Positions 1 to 6,737 of a stretch of 64,000 nucleotides of DNA are shown here, piece by piece. The first letter of the stretch is position 1. Every line of letters starts with the position of its first letter. Below the pieces are notes generated by a model. The model was not told where the DNA came from. It made no database searches and saw only the letters and a program-made list of their open reading frames with translations. The stretch spans positions 1,798,001-1,862,000 of the forward strand of contig NZ_CP061321.1 in assembly GCF_018687195.1 (NCBI RefSeq), in the 5' to 3' direction. The translations under genes and the position numbers were made by a program. Source of the stretch: Polynucleobacter sp. MWH-UH2A (GTDB taxonomy: Bacteria > Pseudomonadota > Gammaproteobacteria > Burkholderiales > Burkholderiaceae).

Positions 1-563
1 TCGTAACTCACTTGGACAACTGGATGATTTCCTTTGCCGTCAATATTGCTTTTAGGTCCGGTTGGATGACGCCAATTTGCACCCGGTACGTAAGCCCACC
101 ATTGCGAATAGTCATTGAGGTTTACCTTAGCCTTTGTACCCACAAACACCATAGCGCCTGGCACAAATACGGAAGCTAGTGGCTTAGGCGTTCCTGGGGG
201 TAATTGCACTCGAATGGTTTCCCAGTCGGGAATTTGCTCTGCAGTGGTTTTGTAATTAGTCTCTTTTACAAATTGAGCAAATTGATCATTGGTAACGTGA
301 GTGGTATCCATCCAAAAACCAAATACTTTCACTTTATGGGTCGGTCTCTCATTGGCTTGAGATTTTTGATGATCGCTACCCATTAAAAATTCACCTCCTG
401 GAATCCAGGCCATACCAATGGGCGCATTTTTTCCATCACTTAATATGATTGCTGGTGTAACTTGTTTTGGCTTGGAGAAGAATTGCTTCCACGCAAAGAA
501 AGCACCGATGCCTAACAAGACAATTGCGAGAGCTAACAAAATCTTTCGTTGTAAAACATTCAT
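1..563 (-). CDS. Formylglycine-generating-enzyme family protein (C-terminus beyond window edge)
   Basis: The reading frame starts at ATG 563-561 and stays open for 187 codons to the left edge, so the 3' end is missing. A membrane anchor or signal segment near residues 7-24 is followed by a SUMF1/FGE-sulfatase domain: the N-terminal GMAWIPGGEFLMGS box, then WWAYVPGANWRHPTG and HPVVQVSY near the edge. The family oxidises a cysteine in client sulfatases to formylglycine, although many bacterial members have other roles. It begins 3 bases after the stop of the outer-membrane protein gene and shares its strand with the arylsulfatase, which makes sulfatase maturation the likely job. The active-site cysteines normally lie in the C-terminal part and cannot be checked here. 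Confidence 0.85.
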   Translation of the reverse strand, partial: MNVLQRKILLALAIVLLGIGAFFAWKQFFSKPKQVTPAIILSDGKNAPIGMAWIPGGEFLMGSDHQKSQANERPTHKVKVFGFWMDTTHVTNDQFAQFVKETNYKTTAEQIPDWETIRVQLPPGTPKPLASVFVPGAMVFVGTKAKVNLNDYSQWWAYVPGANWRHPTGPKSNIDGKGNHPVVQVSY

Positions 564-566
564 TTC

Positions 567-1529
567 TTATTTACCTAGTGGCAGGCTAATCGTTGCGATT
601 GTGGCATACCCCTCAACACGATTCTTGGCCCAGAACTCTTTATAAGTTCTTAAGTTAATGTAAGCCTGATTAGCCCCCATATTAAATACATAGCCTATTT
701 GGGGGCCAACGGCTGCCACTTGTGACTTGAAAGCACCAACCTTATCCCCACTACCCGAATCACCCGTCAACTGGTAGTACACATAGCCCGCAATACCCAC
801 TTGCCATTGCTGAGACAAAAATTGAGAAACAGACCAATCAAGATGCGAATCAACGCCATTTTTATAGTTGGTCTGATTGTTCTGCATGTTATAGGTTGCA
901 CCAGCTATACCTGAAAACTCTAGACCTGTAGTGTTATTGAGATAGGTATATCCGCCACCTGCATCCATCGCGCCATGCCCAATTCCAATGCCCGACAAAC
1001 TAGCTGGACTATAGGCGCCAACTGGAATGTCGCCAGTGATATAGGTTTTGTAATTATTGTTTCCACTATTCCAAGTCAGACTTGCTAACGGGTAAATATC
1101 TGAACCACCAGTCATGGTATTTGTGCGATTGAGATCAATATTCGGGTGAGTGACACTCACTGATGCGGTGGTTGTGTTTGTTCCAGGACCCCACCCCAAA
1201 CCAATATAAGGTTGACCACCCAGAATCTTTTCCTCAGCAACATATCCCAGCTGAATGAGTCCAAGAGTCATGCTTGTTGACAATCCCGCGTTGACACTTT
1301 GACCATGTTGAAAGGTTTTAGATTTATCTGCGCTTCCACTATAGACATAGGGCATTGCTACCAATGACCAACCGGTTGCCATTGGTACTGCAGCCATACT
1401 TGCGTATTGACCCGACATCCAAAAAGGAACTCCGCCCTCATCAGCGTAGGTGTAAAAGGGAGTGACCAAGGTGGTAAATAGAAAAAAAGACTCGACTATT
1501 TTTAGTCGAGTCCATGCAGGCATATTCAT
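567..1529 (-). CDS. SphA / phenol-degradation MetA-type outer-membrane protein
   Basis: A 320-residue exported protein with an N-terminal signal sequence (hydrophobic residues 14-28, probable cleavage after TYA-D). The mature part is rich in Gly, Asn, Tyr and alternating beta-strand patterns, and opens with EGGVPFWMSGQYASMAAVP followed by a GW segment, the hallmark of the SphA/COG4313 family (Pfam Phenol_MetA_deg). It ends in a strand with a lysine terminus rather than the usual Phe. These proteins are predicted outer-membrane channels for hydrophobic or aromatic substrates; the substrate is unknown. It lies between the arylsulfatase and the FGE-like gene, so it may admit sulfate esters or release products. 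That role is inferred from position only. Confidence 0.75.
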   Translation of the reverse strand: MNMPAWTRLKIVESFFLFTTLVTPFYTYADEGGVPFWMSGQYASMAAVPMATGWSLVAMPYVYSGSADKSKTFQHGQSVNAGLSTSMTLGLIQLGYVAEEKILGGQPYIGLGWGPGTNTTTASVSVTHPNIDLNRTNTMTGGSDIYPLASLTWNSGNNNYKTYITGDIPVGAYSPASLSGIGIGHGAMDAGGGYTYLNNTTGLEFSGIAGATYNMQNNQTNYKNGVDSHLDWSVSQFLSQQWQVGIAGYVYYQLTGDSGSGDKVGAFKSQVAAVGPQIGYVFNMGANQAYINLRTYKEFWAKNRVEGYATIATISLPLGK

Positions 1530-1566
1530 TTTATAAGCGTGTCTAAGAGTGGCCTCTTATTCGCAA

Positions 1567-3093
1567 TTAATTACTCAACGGCTGAGAAAAATTGGTGACG
1601 TTTGATGGAGGCGGATTTGGAAACTTCTTAACCGAAGCCAAATACTCTTCAACCACTTTAAATATGGGTCCACCAATCCATGCATAGTTGGTCAATTGCA
1701 AATCTTCATGAGGATCCATTTCAACGTTATAGAACTTTGGGGTATATAAAGGCGCTGAGTTAGCCCACAATCCACCGACTGTTTGCTGCCCCGTCCCAGT
1801 GCGATTCATATCCTTAAAATAAATTCTCCACTGCTTCCAACGAGCAGCAACTAAATCAGGTCCAATGAAAGATAGCAAGGACTCCCGATTACCTGTTGCG
1901 CTTTTGCCCATGAGTACATCAAGCTGGTTTACACCGTCAATTGCTCGGTCAGTTGGAAGTTTTGCACCCAGAATATTTGCAAATGTTGGCATGAAATCCA
2001 TAATAGAAAACATTGCGTTAGATGTGCTGCCAGGCGCCGTATGCCCTGGCCATCGAATGATGCAAAACGTACGGACAGCACCTTCAGTTGCTTCACCTAA
2101 ATCGCCACGAAATGGGCCATTCGATCCCATATCTGGAGCTCCAAGCCCCTGACGATCCCAGTGCATCACCGTTTGACCCGTTGAGCCATTATCGGAGGCG
2201 AACACCAAAATCGTGTTGTCTTCGATATTCATTTCCTTAAGAGCATCCATAACCTGACCAAGGTGATAATCACCCTCCATCATTTTGTCGCCATATTGAC
2301 CAATGCGTGATTTACCAGCAAATTGCTTGGAGGGTAAATTTGGATAATGCCCCATAGAGAAAGGCAAATACAAAAAGAAGGGTTTGCCCGCAGCATTTTG
2401 CTGCTTCATAAATGCTATGGATTTATCAGTCAGCTCATTATCAATCTCAGCTCGAACAGCCATGGTGTAGGGCTTCACTCGTTCCAGAGGTCCATTGCCC
2501 TTTTGCTGGTTGATCCAAGGGCCTTTGTCATACAAAACTTTATCGGGGACATCGCCAAATGAATGTGTTTGTATAGCCTGAGGCACGAGGCTGGCGGAGT
2601 CCCAAGAAATATCGGGTGGGATGCCATAGAACTGATCAAATCCATGGGCACCTGGCAAGCTCTGAGGGGCGCTACCTAGATGCCACTTACCATAAAGCGC
2701 TGTTGAATAGCCAGCATCTTTGAATAATTGACCCATTGTGTAAGCCTTGCCAGATAAAGTGCTTGGCGAACCAGGAATAATAACTAGCGATAATCCATTG
2801 CGTATTGAATACTGACCAGTCATTAATGCAGCACGTGATGGAGTGCATGCGGGCTCAACTAAATATTGCGTTAGACGCAAACCACTTTTCGCTAATTCGT
2901 CTGAACGAGGTGTGGGTGCGCCACGCAACTCTCCGCCGCCATATGAACCCAAATCTCCATAACCAACGTTATCTGCCAAAATAAAAATGACATTGGGGTT
3001 TTTTGAAGAAGTATTTGCAGTAGTTTGTGCAATGACCGAAGATGTCATTATCAATACAACTGAGACTCCAACCGAAATTCGCTCTAAAAACAT
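1567..3093 (-). CDS. Exported arylsulfatase (type I, formylglycine-dependent)
   Basis: A 508-residue sulfatase that hydrolyses sulfate esters in the periplasm. A signal peptide covers about residues 1-22. The core has NVIFILADNVGYGDLG (metal site 1, Asp41-Asn42), the maturation motif Cys83-Thr-Pro-Ser86-Arg87 whose Cys should become formylglycine, GKWHLG (catalytic Lys and His), and FASDNG (metal ligands). The second residue of the first metal pair is Asn rather than the usual Asp. The start at ATG 3093 has GGAGAC just upstream. It is the first gene of a unit with the outer-membrane protein (37-base gap) and the FGE-like gene. The natural substrate cannot be read from the sequence. Confidence 0.92.
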   Translation of the reverse strand: MFLERISVGVSVVLIMTSSVIAQTTANTSSKNPNVIFILADNVGYGDLGSYGGGELRGAPTPRSDELAKSGLRLTQYLVEPACTPSRAALMTGQYSIRNGLSLVIIPGSPSTLSGKAYTMGQLFKDAGYSTALYGKWHLGSAPQSLPGAHGFDQFYGIPPDISWDSASLVPQAIQTHSFGDVPDKVLYDKGPWINQQKGNGPLERVKPYTMAVRAEIDNELTDKSIAFMKQQNAAGKPFFLYLPFSMGHYPNLPSKQFAGKSRIGQYGDKMMEGDYHLGQVMDALKEMNIEDNTILVFASDNGSTGQTVMHWDRQGLGAPDMGSNGPFRGDLGEATEGAVRTFCIIRWPGHTAPGSTSNAMFSIMDFMPTFANILGAKLPTDRAIDGVNQLDVLMGKSATGNRESLLSFIGPDLVAARWKQWRIYFKDMNRTGTGQQTVGGLWANSAPLYTPKFYNVEMDPHEDLQLTNYAWIGGPIFKVVEEYLASVKKFPNPPPSNVTNFSQPLSN

Positions 3094-3254
3094 AATGTCT
3101 CCAAGTGCTGACTAGGTCGTTTGAGAATGAAATATAACAGAACCCTAATCATCGCTTAGAGCGCCATAGATCAAGGAGTGCTTATTATTACTTATATAAG
3201 CATGTATTTTGAACCTAGCCCAATATCAACCAGGATATTTAACTCTATCCTAAA

Positions 3255-3273
3255 GTGTCGTTTAAAACGACAC
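3255..3273. promoter_or_regulatory. Perfect 19-bp palindrome in the parA-sulfatase gap
   Basis: GTGTCGTTT and AAACGACAC flank a single central A. It lies in the 264-base gap after the ParA-type gene and about 160 bases upstream of the arylsulfatase start. Neither side has a convincing T-run, so an operator fits better than a terminator. A second, weaker inverted repeat (GCCTAA, 7-base loop, TTAGGC) is at 3288-3306. No gene is seen in 3094-3357. Confidence 0.35.
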
Positions 3274-3357
3274 CCTCTTACACACCCGCCTAAATCAGTC
3301 TTAGGCTCTTGTATTACTTGGCGAATTAATTAGTGCGACCTATTACTACTCCGAGGC

Positions 3358-4212
3358 TTACTTTTTTCTCAAAAAAGAAGGAATAAAGCTAAATTCCGCT
3401 TGAGCCGCCTGACTAGAAACAGGCTCTATTGGCGGGTTAAATATTGACCCCTGCCGTACCTCAGCAGCTTGAACTGGGTAGGTTGGGCGCATCACAATCT
3501 GGGGCTGCAATACCTGAGGAGCTTGCGCTTTTCGCCTTTTTACCTCCATGATCTTTTCATAAACAAAATCGCCGAACTCGATCATGTTCTCAGAAATAAT
3601 ACCGTTATCAATACGAAACCAAAAATCATTTAATACTTCATTATTAATTTGCGAGATTCGATATATCGGCGGGCAGATAGCGCAGTTATCTAAAAACTCC
3701 AATCCAAGGAATTTAATTTCATTGAGCTGATTACGATCAATGCGACTAGGGGCAACCAAGATGGTTTGCCCTTTTTGCTTTATCTTCATCATTTGTCTTT
3801 GAACATATTCAAGAATAAAGATTTCGGTGCTGGCAATCTCAACCTTGCTATTAGAGCTGGGCACAATAATGACATCAAATTCAAGCATGAAGTCATAAGG
3901 CAAGCCAAAAGTCCAAGTCAAATCTGCAATCGTAATTTCAGCATGGGCGCCATAGCGCCGTAGCGCTGCCTTAGCCTCAAGCATTGTTTGATTTGAGTTT
4001 TGCTGATAAGACAAGCCTGACTTATATGTCTGAATATTGGCGTGGGGATTTTTACTGATTAAGACTGATGAAGTGCCCTGTTTGTCGTAATCTATAAGCG
4101 AGACTTTATGATTTTTTTCAATGGCAATAAATCCAGCTAGATTAGCTGAGATTGTGCTTTTTCCCACCCCGCCCTTTTGGTTGGTAATGAGGATTTTAAG
4201 CTTATCTCTCAT
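3358..4212 (-). CDS. ParA/MinD-type ATPase with FtsZ-like C-terminal tail
   Basis: A 284-residue protein. The deviant Walker A motif NQKGGVGKST (residues 11-20) and SLIDYDKQGTSS (about 38-49) identify a ParA-superfamily ATPase, the class that positions plasmids, chromosomes, septa and protein cargo. The second Asp-x-Asp-x-Gln box reads DYDKQG, with Lys where Pro is usual. The ATPase fold ends near residue 225. It is followed by a Pro, Gln and Ala-rich, probably disordered stretch and a terminal FIPSFLRKK that resembles the FtsZ C-terminal peptide. The start overlaps the end of the Sel1-repeat gene by 4 bases (ATGA). It is the last gene of the five-gene operon. A plasmid-partition role is unlikely because no ParB or parS candidate is nearby. 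Confidence 0.85.
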   Translation of the reverse strand: MRDKLKILITNQKGGVGKSTISANLAGFIAIEKNHKVSLIDYDKQGTSSVLISKNPHANIQTYKSGLSYQQNSNQTMLEAKAALRRYGAHAEITIADLTWTFGLPYDFMLEFDVIIVPSSNSKVEIASTEIFILEYVQRQMMKIKQKGQTILVAPSRIDRNQLNEIKFLGLEFLDNCAICPPIYRISQINNEVLNDFWFRIDNGIISENMIEFGDFVYEKIMEVKRRKAQAPQVLQPQIVMRPTYPVQAAEVRQGSIFNPPIEPVSSQAAQAEFSFIPSFLRKK

Positions 4213-4880
4213 AGTAGCTTGTATAGCTGACGCATGTTCTGAGTCTTTGCATACATGTGCTGTGCCTCTTCAAGCTCCCTAGAAAAATCTTCCTTAACTG
4301 CATGTTGCATAATTAACAAGACTCTTTTAGCTTGATCATGTTTTTCTAAACTTGCGAGTGTAAGATAAAGAAACGCTTTGCGATGGTTTACTGGAACGAT
4401 CTCACCTTTGCCATAATAGCTGCCAACCGTATAGGCAGCTTGACGACTCCCTAGCTGCGCACCCTTTTCAAGCAACTCTAAGCCCCTATTGATATCTTGG
4501 GGAACTCCCTGTGCGGAGCCTGAACCGGTAATAAAAATATTTCCTAAATTACAGAATGCATCATGAACCTCTTCCTTGATGGCCTTTGCATAAAACTCAA
4601 CTGCCTTTTTAAAGTCGGGCTTACCACCAACTGTGCCCTGCTCATGAATTAAACCCAAGTTGTAATCAGCGTAACCATTGCCTCTAGCGGTCTCTCTATT
4701 GAGCCAGTTCATTAACCGCTCTGCTTGCTCCGTCTTTAGCAGGCCATCAAAGCACATCTTTACTAGGGCAAATTGGGCATCTGCGCTTAGTTCAAACTGC
4801 GCTAAATCAAAAAAGATATCAAACGCTGCATCATTTTTTCCATTTCGAAGATTTAATTCTCCCAGTTCCACGCTAGACAT
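4209..4880 (-). CDS. Sel1/TPR-like repeat protein
   Basis: A 223-residue protein without signal or membrane segments. Sel1-like repeats are visible from about residue 70: GYADYNLGLIHEQGT, DAFCNLGNIFITGSG and QAAYTVGSYYGKGE, each followed by a helix such as FKKAVEFYAKAIKE or INRGLELLEKGAQ. Such repeats are protein-binding scaffolds. The start at ATG 4880 is supported by GGAGA upstream. It is translationally coupled to the ParA-type gene (4-base overlap) and follows the TPR gene after 41 bases. The partner is unknown; the neighbouring ATPase is the obvious candidate. Confidence 0.8.
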   Translation of the reverse strand: MSSVELGELNLRNGKNDAAFDIFFDLAQFELSADAQFALVKMCFDGLLKTEQAERLMNWLNRETARGNGYADYNLGLIHEQGTVGGKPDFKKAVEFYAKAIKEEVHDAFCNLGNIFITGSGSAQGVPQDINRGLELLEKGAQLGSRQAAYTVGSYYGKGEIVPVNHRKAFLYLTLASLEKHDQAKRVLLIMQHAVKEDFSRELEEAQHMYAKTQNMRQLYKLL

Positions 4881-4921
4881 TGACTCTCCTTCTTAGCAAT
4901 TTTCTAATGCACTCAATTTTA

Positions 4922-5332
4922 TTAACTATTAGTTTGTTGATTTATTTGAATCACTTGATCAAGCAAGCCATTTGCCTCTGTGATACCTAGAGATAGGGCT
5001 TTTTTATAGGCCTCACCCGCTTCCTCGTATTGCTGCAGGTAATTGCAAACTAAGCCGTAGTGCAAGCTGGCCCTAGCCTTGTTTATTAAATATTCGTGGC
5101 GCAAGGCATCAAGCAAACTTTCAATCTCGGATTCATTTAACTGGCCATTAATTGCCATCTGACTTGTCTTTGAATAATGCTTTTCTGGAGACAAAGATTC
5201 GGCCTGCATATAGTGTCCAAATGCCACTGAGAATTGTTCATTCTTTAGAGCAAGATCACCACGCTCTAAATAATGCTTAATCACTTCAGATGAAGGCTTG
5301 GCGCTCAATTTATTTAATAGCCGAAAAAGCAT
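4922..5332 (-). CDS. Small TPR-repeat protein
   Basis: A 136-residue cytoplasmic protein. Two TPR-like helix pairs are visible: ERGDLALKNEQFSVAFGHYMQAESLSPE near residues 24-51 and a second near 94-120 (HYGLVCNYLQQYEEAGEAYKKAL). The gene starts inside the previous gene (23-base overlap) with no clear Shine-Dalgarno sequence, which suggests translational coupling. TPRs mediate protein contacts, so it probably serves as an adaptor in the same complex as the Sel1 protein and the ATPase. No closer family is recognised. Confidence 0.75.
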   Translation of the reverse strand: MLFRLLNKLSAKPSSEVIKHYLERGDLALKNEQFSVAFGHYMQAESLSPEKHYSKTSQMAINGQLNESEIESLLDALRHEYLINKARASLHYGLVCNYLQQYEEAGEAYKKALSLGITEANGLLDQVIQINQQTNS

Positions 5333-5543
5333 TTGGATCTATTGGGTAAGATTGAGCACCAATATCTGATAGATCAAATTGAATAAGCGCCCCTTCCCCT
5401 TCTTGATACTCCAAAATAGTGGCATCCCTGTATAAACTTACCACTTCGATACAAGCTTCACGCAAACTATCGGCATCAATGCGAATAGTTGAAATTGGGC
5501 TATTAGCAGTTTTGTTAACTCTAAAGCGAATTTTCCAATTCAT
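5310..5543 (-). CDS. Hypothetical 77-residue protein of the ParA operon
   Basis: I do not recognise this family. The longer frame from 5588 would overlap the upstream gene. ATG 5543 is preferred because an AAGGA box formed by the end of the upstream gene sits 6 bases before it, giving a 2-base gap to that stop codon. The 77 residues look like one small alpha/beta domain (WKIRFRVN, TIRIDADSLREACIEVVSLY, ATILEYQEG, LIQFDLS) with no signal or membrane segment. The tight spacing on both sides indicates it works with the HTH and TPR proteins. Confidence 0.7.
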   Translation of the reverse strand: MNWKIRFRVNKTANSPISTIRIDADSLREACIEVVSLYRDATILEYQEGEGALIQFDLSDIGAQSYPIDPNAFSAIK

Positions 5544-5545
5544 CA

Positions 5546-5863
5546 CTAATCCTTCTTTCGCAAAAATGCTGGAATTTCTATATCCCACTCCTTGGCGGTA
5601 GTGGACTGAATTTTCTTTGCAGGACTGGAAAATTCCTCTATGTGTGCGCTTATTTCCTTTGCATAAGCTTGGGCGCCTTCTATGAATTGATGAAATGACT
5701 TTTTGGTAGAAAATATATTGCCATCCTCAATTGCCACAAGCTCGACTACTGACATTTGTAATTTTGATGCAAGAATGGCCAAGTTATGGCCCTGCTTTTC
5801 TCTGTTAGCTCGTAGTTTTTTTCCTATTAATTTGGCTATTTTTATTTGTTCTACGTTAGCCAT
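5546..5863 (-). CDS. RodZ-like HTH protein with FtsZ-like C-terminal tail
   Basis: A 105-residue protein. The start at ATG 5863 is chosen over 5899 because GGAGGGGG lies directly before it. Residues 8-70 form a helix-turn-helix of the XRE/RodZ N-terminal type (GKKLRANREKQGHNLAILASKLQMS, then VELVAIEDGN and FHQFIEGAQAYAKEI). Unlike RodZ it has no transmembrane or periplasmic part. A short polar linker leads to the C-terminus EIPAFLRKKD, nearly identical to the FtsZ C-terminal peptide that recruits FtsA, ZipA and other division proteins. It is the first gene of the operon. It may regulate the operon, act as a cytoskeletal adaptor, or both; the sequence does not decide. Confidence 0.75.
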   Translation of the reverse strand: MANVEQIKIAKLIGKKLRANREKQGHNLAILASKLQMSVVELVAIEDGNIFSTKKSFHQFIEGAQAYAKEISAHIEEFSSPAKKIQSTTAKEWDIEIPAFLRKKD

Positions 5864-5892
5864 TGCCCCCTCCATAATGAGGGAAATACTAC

Positions 5893-5918
5893 TGAACATT
5901 CATGAGACTGAATATTCA
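5893..5918. promoter_or_regulatory. Tandem TGAAYATTCA operator-like repeats
   Basis: TGAACATTCA (5893-5902) and the perfect palindrome TGAATATTCA (5909-5918) have centres 16 bases apart, placing them on roughly the same DNA face. They lie 30-55 bases upstream of the HTH gene start, where a repressor or autoregulator would bind. A possible -10 (TATACT, minus strand) lies just beyond, near 5945. The site is seen directly; its function is inferred. Confidence 0.4.
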
Positions 5919-6286
5919 CCTTTAGGCTATTAACATGAGAGCTAGTATAGGTAATAGTTAGTGCGCCAAGGAACGCTCTACACCTCTTTTTTTGCGCCAC
6001 CATCAAGCACAGTTACATAACAAAACTAATGCATGCGTGAGCAAAGAAGGGTTAGCTAGTTGTTGCCATCAGAGAAAAATAAACAGCACCATAAAAGAAA
6101 ATAGGCTAACTCAGAACTATCATTTTAAACGGCAACACTCGCCACTACCCTCCGATCTGAGCCTTATGTTTTAAGGATTTATTCCACGAAAACCTTATTC
6201 TTCGGCACTTTGCGGGCGGTGTATCACACATTGTGTAGGACGGCGAAAACCATGGTTTTCTAAGTTGTTGATTTTATTAGGGAAAG
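5919..6286. other. Non-coding stretch between the HTH operon and the tRNA-like remnant
   Basis: There is no credible gene on either strand. The only frame of note (5992-6174, plus strand) has no family signature or good ribosome binding site. A perfect 16-bp palindrome, GAAAACCATGGTTTTC, sits at 6245-6260. The region looks like decayed or regulatory DNA at the edge of an accessory block. Confidence 0.4.
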
Positions 6287-6371
6287 GGTTGGCAACCTAA
6301 GAACCTTGCGAGTTATGATTCCGTCGCTCTAACCAGCTGAGCTAATTCGCTCAATTCTGTAGTCGCCAACC
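6287..6371 (-). pseudogene. Degraded tRNA-like sequence, CAT anticodon
   Basis: Read on the minus strand, 6352-6308 begins GAGCGAATTAGCTCAGCTGG and carries a complete tRNA D-arm (GCTC, AGCTGGTTA, GAGC) and an anticodon loop ATCATAA, as in a Met or lysidine-Ile tRNA. The anticodon stem pairs only 3 of 5 positions. There is no T-arm (no TTCRA loop) and no 3' acceptor strand or CCA. The segment is enclosed by a 7-bp inverted repeat, GGTTGGC and GCCAACC, at 6371-6365 and 6293-6287. This is best read as a tRNA gene remnant rather than a working tRNA. Confidence 0.5.
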
Positions 6372-6393
6372 ACATAAACCGTAATATAGGTAC

Positions 6394-6714
6394 ATGAAAA
6401 CGCCCTTCTCAAAAATACTGAGCTTGTTTGTTTTTCTCGCCTTTGCGCCCTCGGGGGTATTTGCCGCTCAGATCTTCATCACCAACTACCCATCAGAAGC
6501 AAATGCAAAAGTCTTCGTCACGAAATATCCTTCGGAAGCTAATTGCATTGTGTATGAGACCCAATACTCCAGCGACAACGAACCTGGCGTATGGTTCTAT
6601 ACAAAATACAAAAGTGATGCCCGTGCCGTAATCTATTACACCCAATATAAATCCGATGCCGACCTTATTGTCTATTACACAAAGTACAAGAGTGATGCGC
6701 GCTGTCGTTATTAA
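6394..6714 (+). CDS. Secreted 7(1) septoil-knot domain repeat protein
   Basis: A 106-residue protein with a signal peptide (cleavage near VFA-AQ, residue 24). The mature part is six near-identical units of 11-14 residues with the pattern hydrophobic-Y-x-T-x-Y-x-S-D-A, for example QIFITNYPSEAN, GVWFYTKYKSDAR and LIVYYTKYKSDAR, plus a final partial strand CRY. This is the pattern of the small beta-rich septoil-knot family (formerly a DUF). Two cysteines (Cys51 and Cys104) could form a disulfide closing the fold. The family's function is unknown to me. It precedes the MOSC gene by 23 bases and may be cotranscribed with it. Confidence 0.75.
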   Translation: MKTPFSKILSLFVFLAFAPSGVFAAQIFITNYPSEANAKVFVTKYPSEANCIVYETQYSSDNEPGVWFYTKYKSDARAVIYYTQYKSDADLIVYYTKYKSDARCRY

Positions 6715-6737
6715 TACCAATTAACAATCTTTAGCCA

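Noticed and set aside
3358-4212. Plasmid or chromosome partition parA
   Set aside because: No parB gene or parS-like repeats near it, and the neighbours are repeat-scaffold proteins.
5992-6174. 60-residue plus-strand frame in the gap after the HTH gene
   Set aside because: No good ribosome binding site, no recognisable domain and low-complexity composition; likely a chance frame.
6308-6352. Working tRNA-Met or tRNA-Ile gene
   Set aside because: The anticodon stem is broken and no T-arm or acceptor 3' strand follows; called a remnant.
6394-6714. CRISPR-like repeat array
   Set aside because: The repetition is at protein level in a signal-peptide-bearing gene; units are contiguous without spacers.
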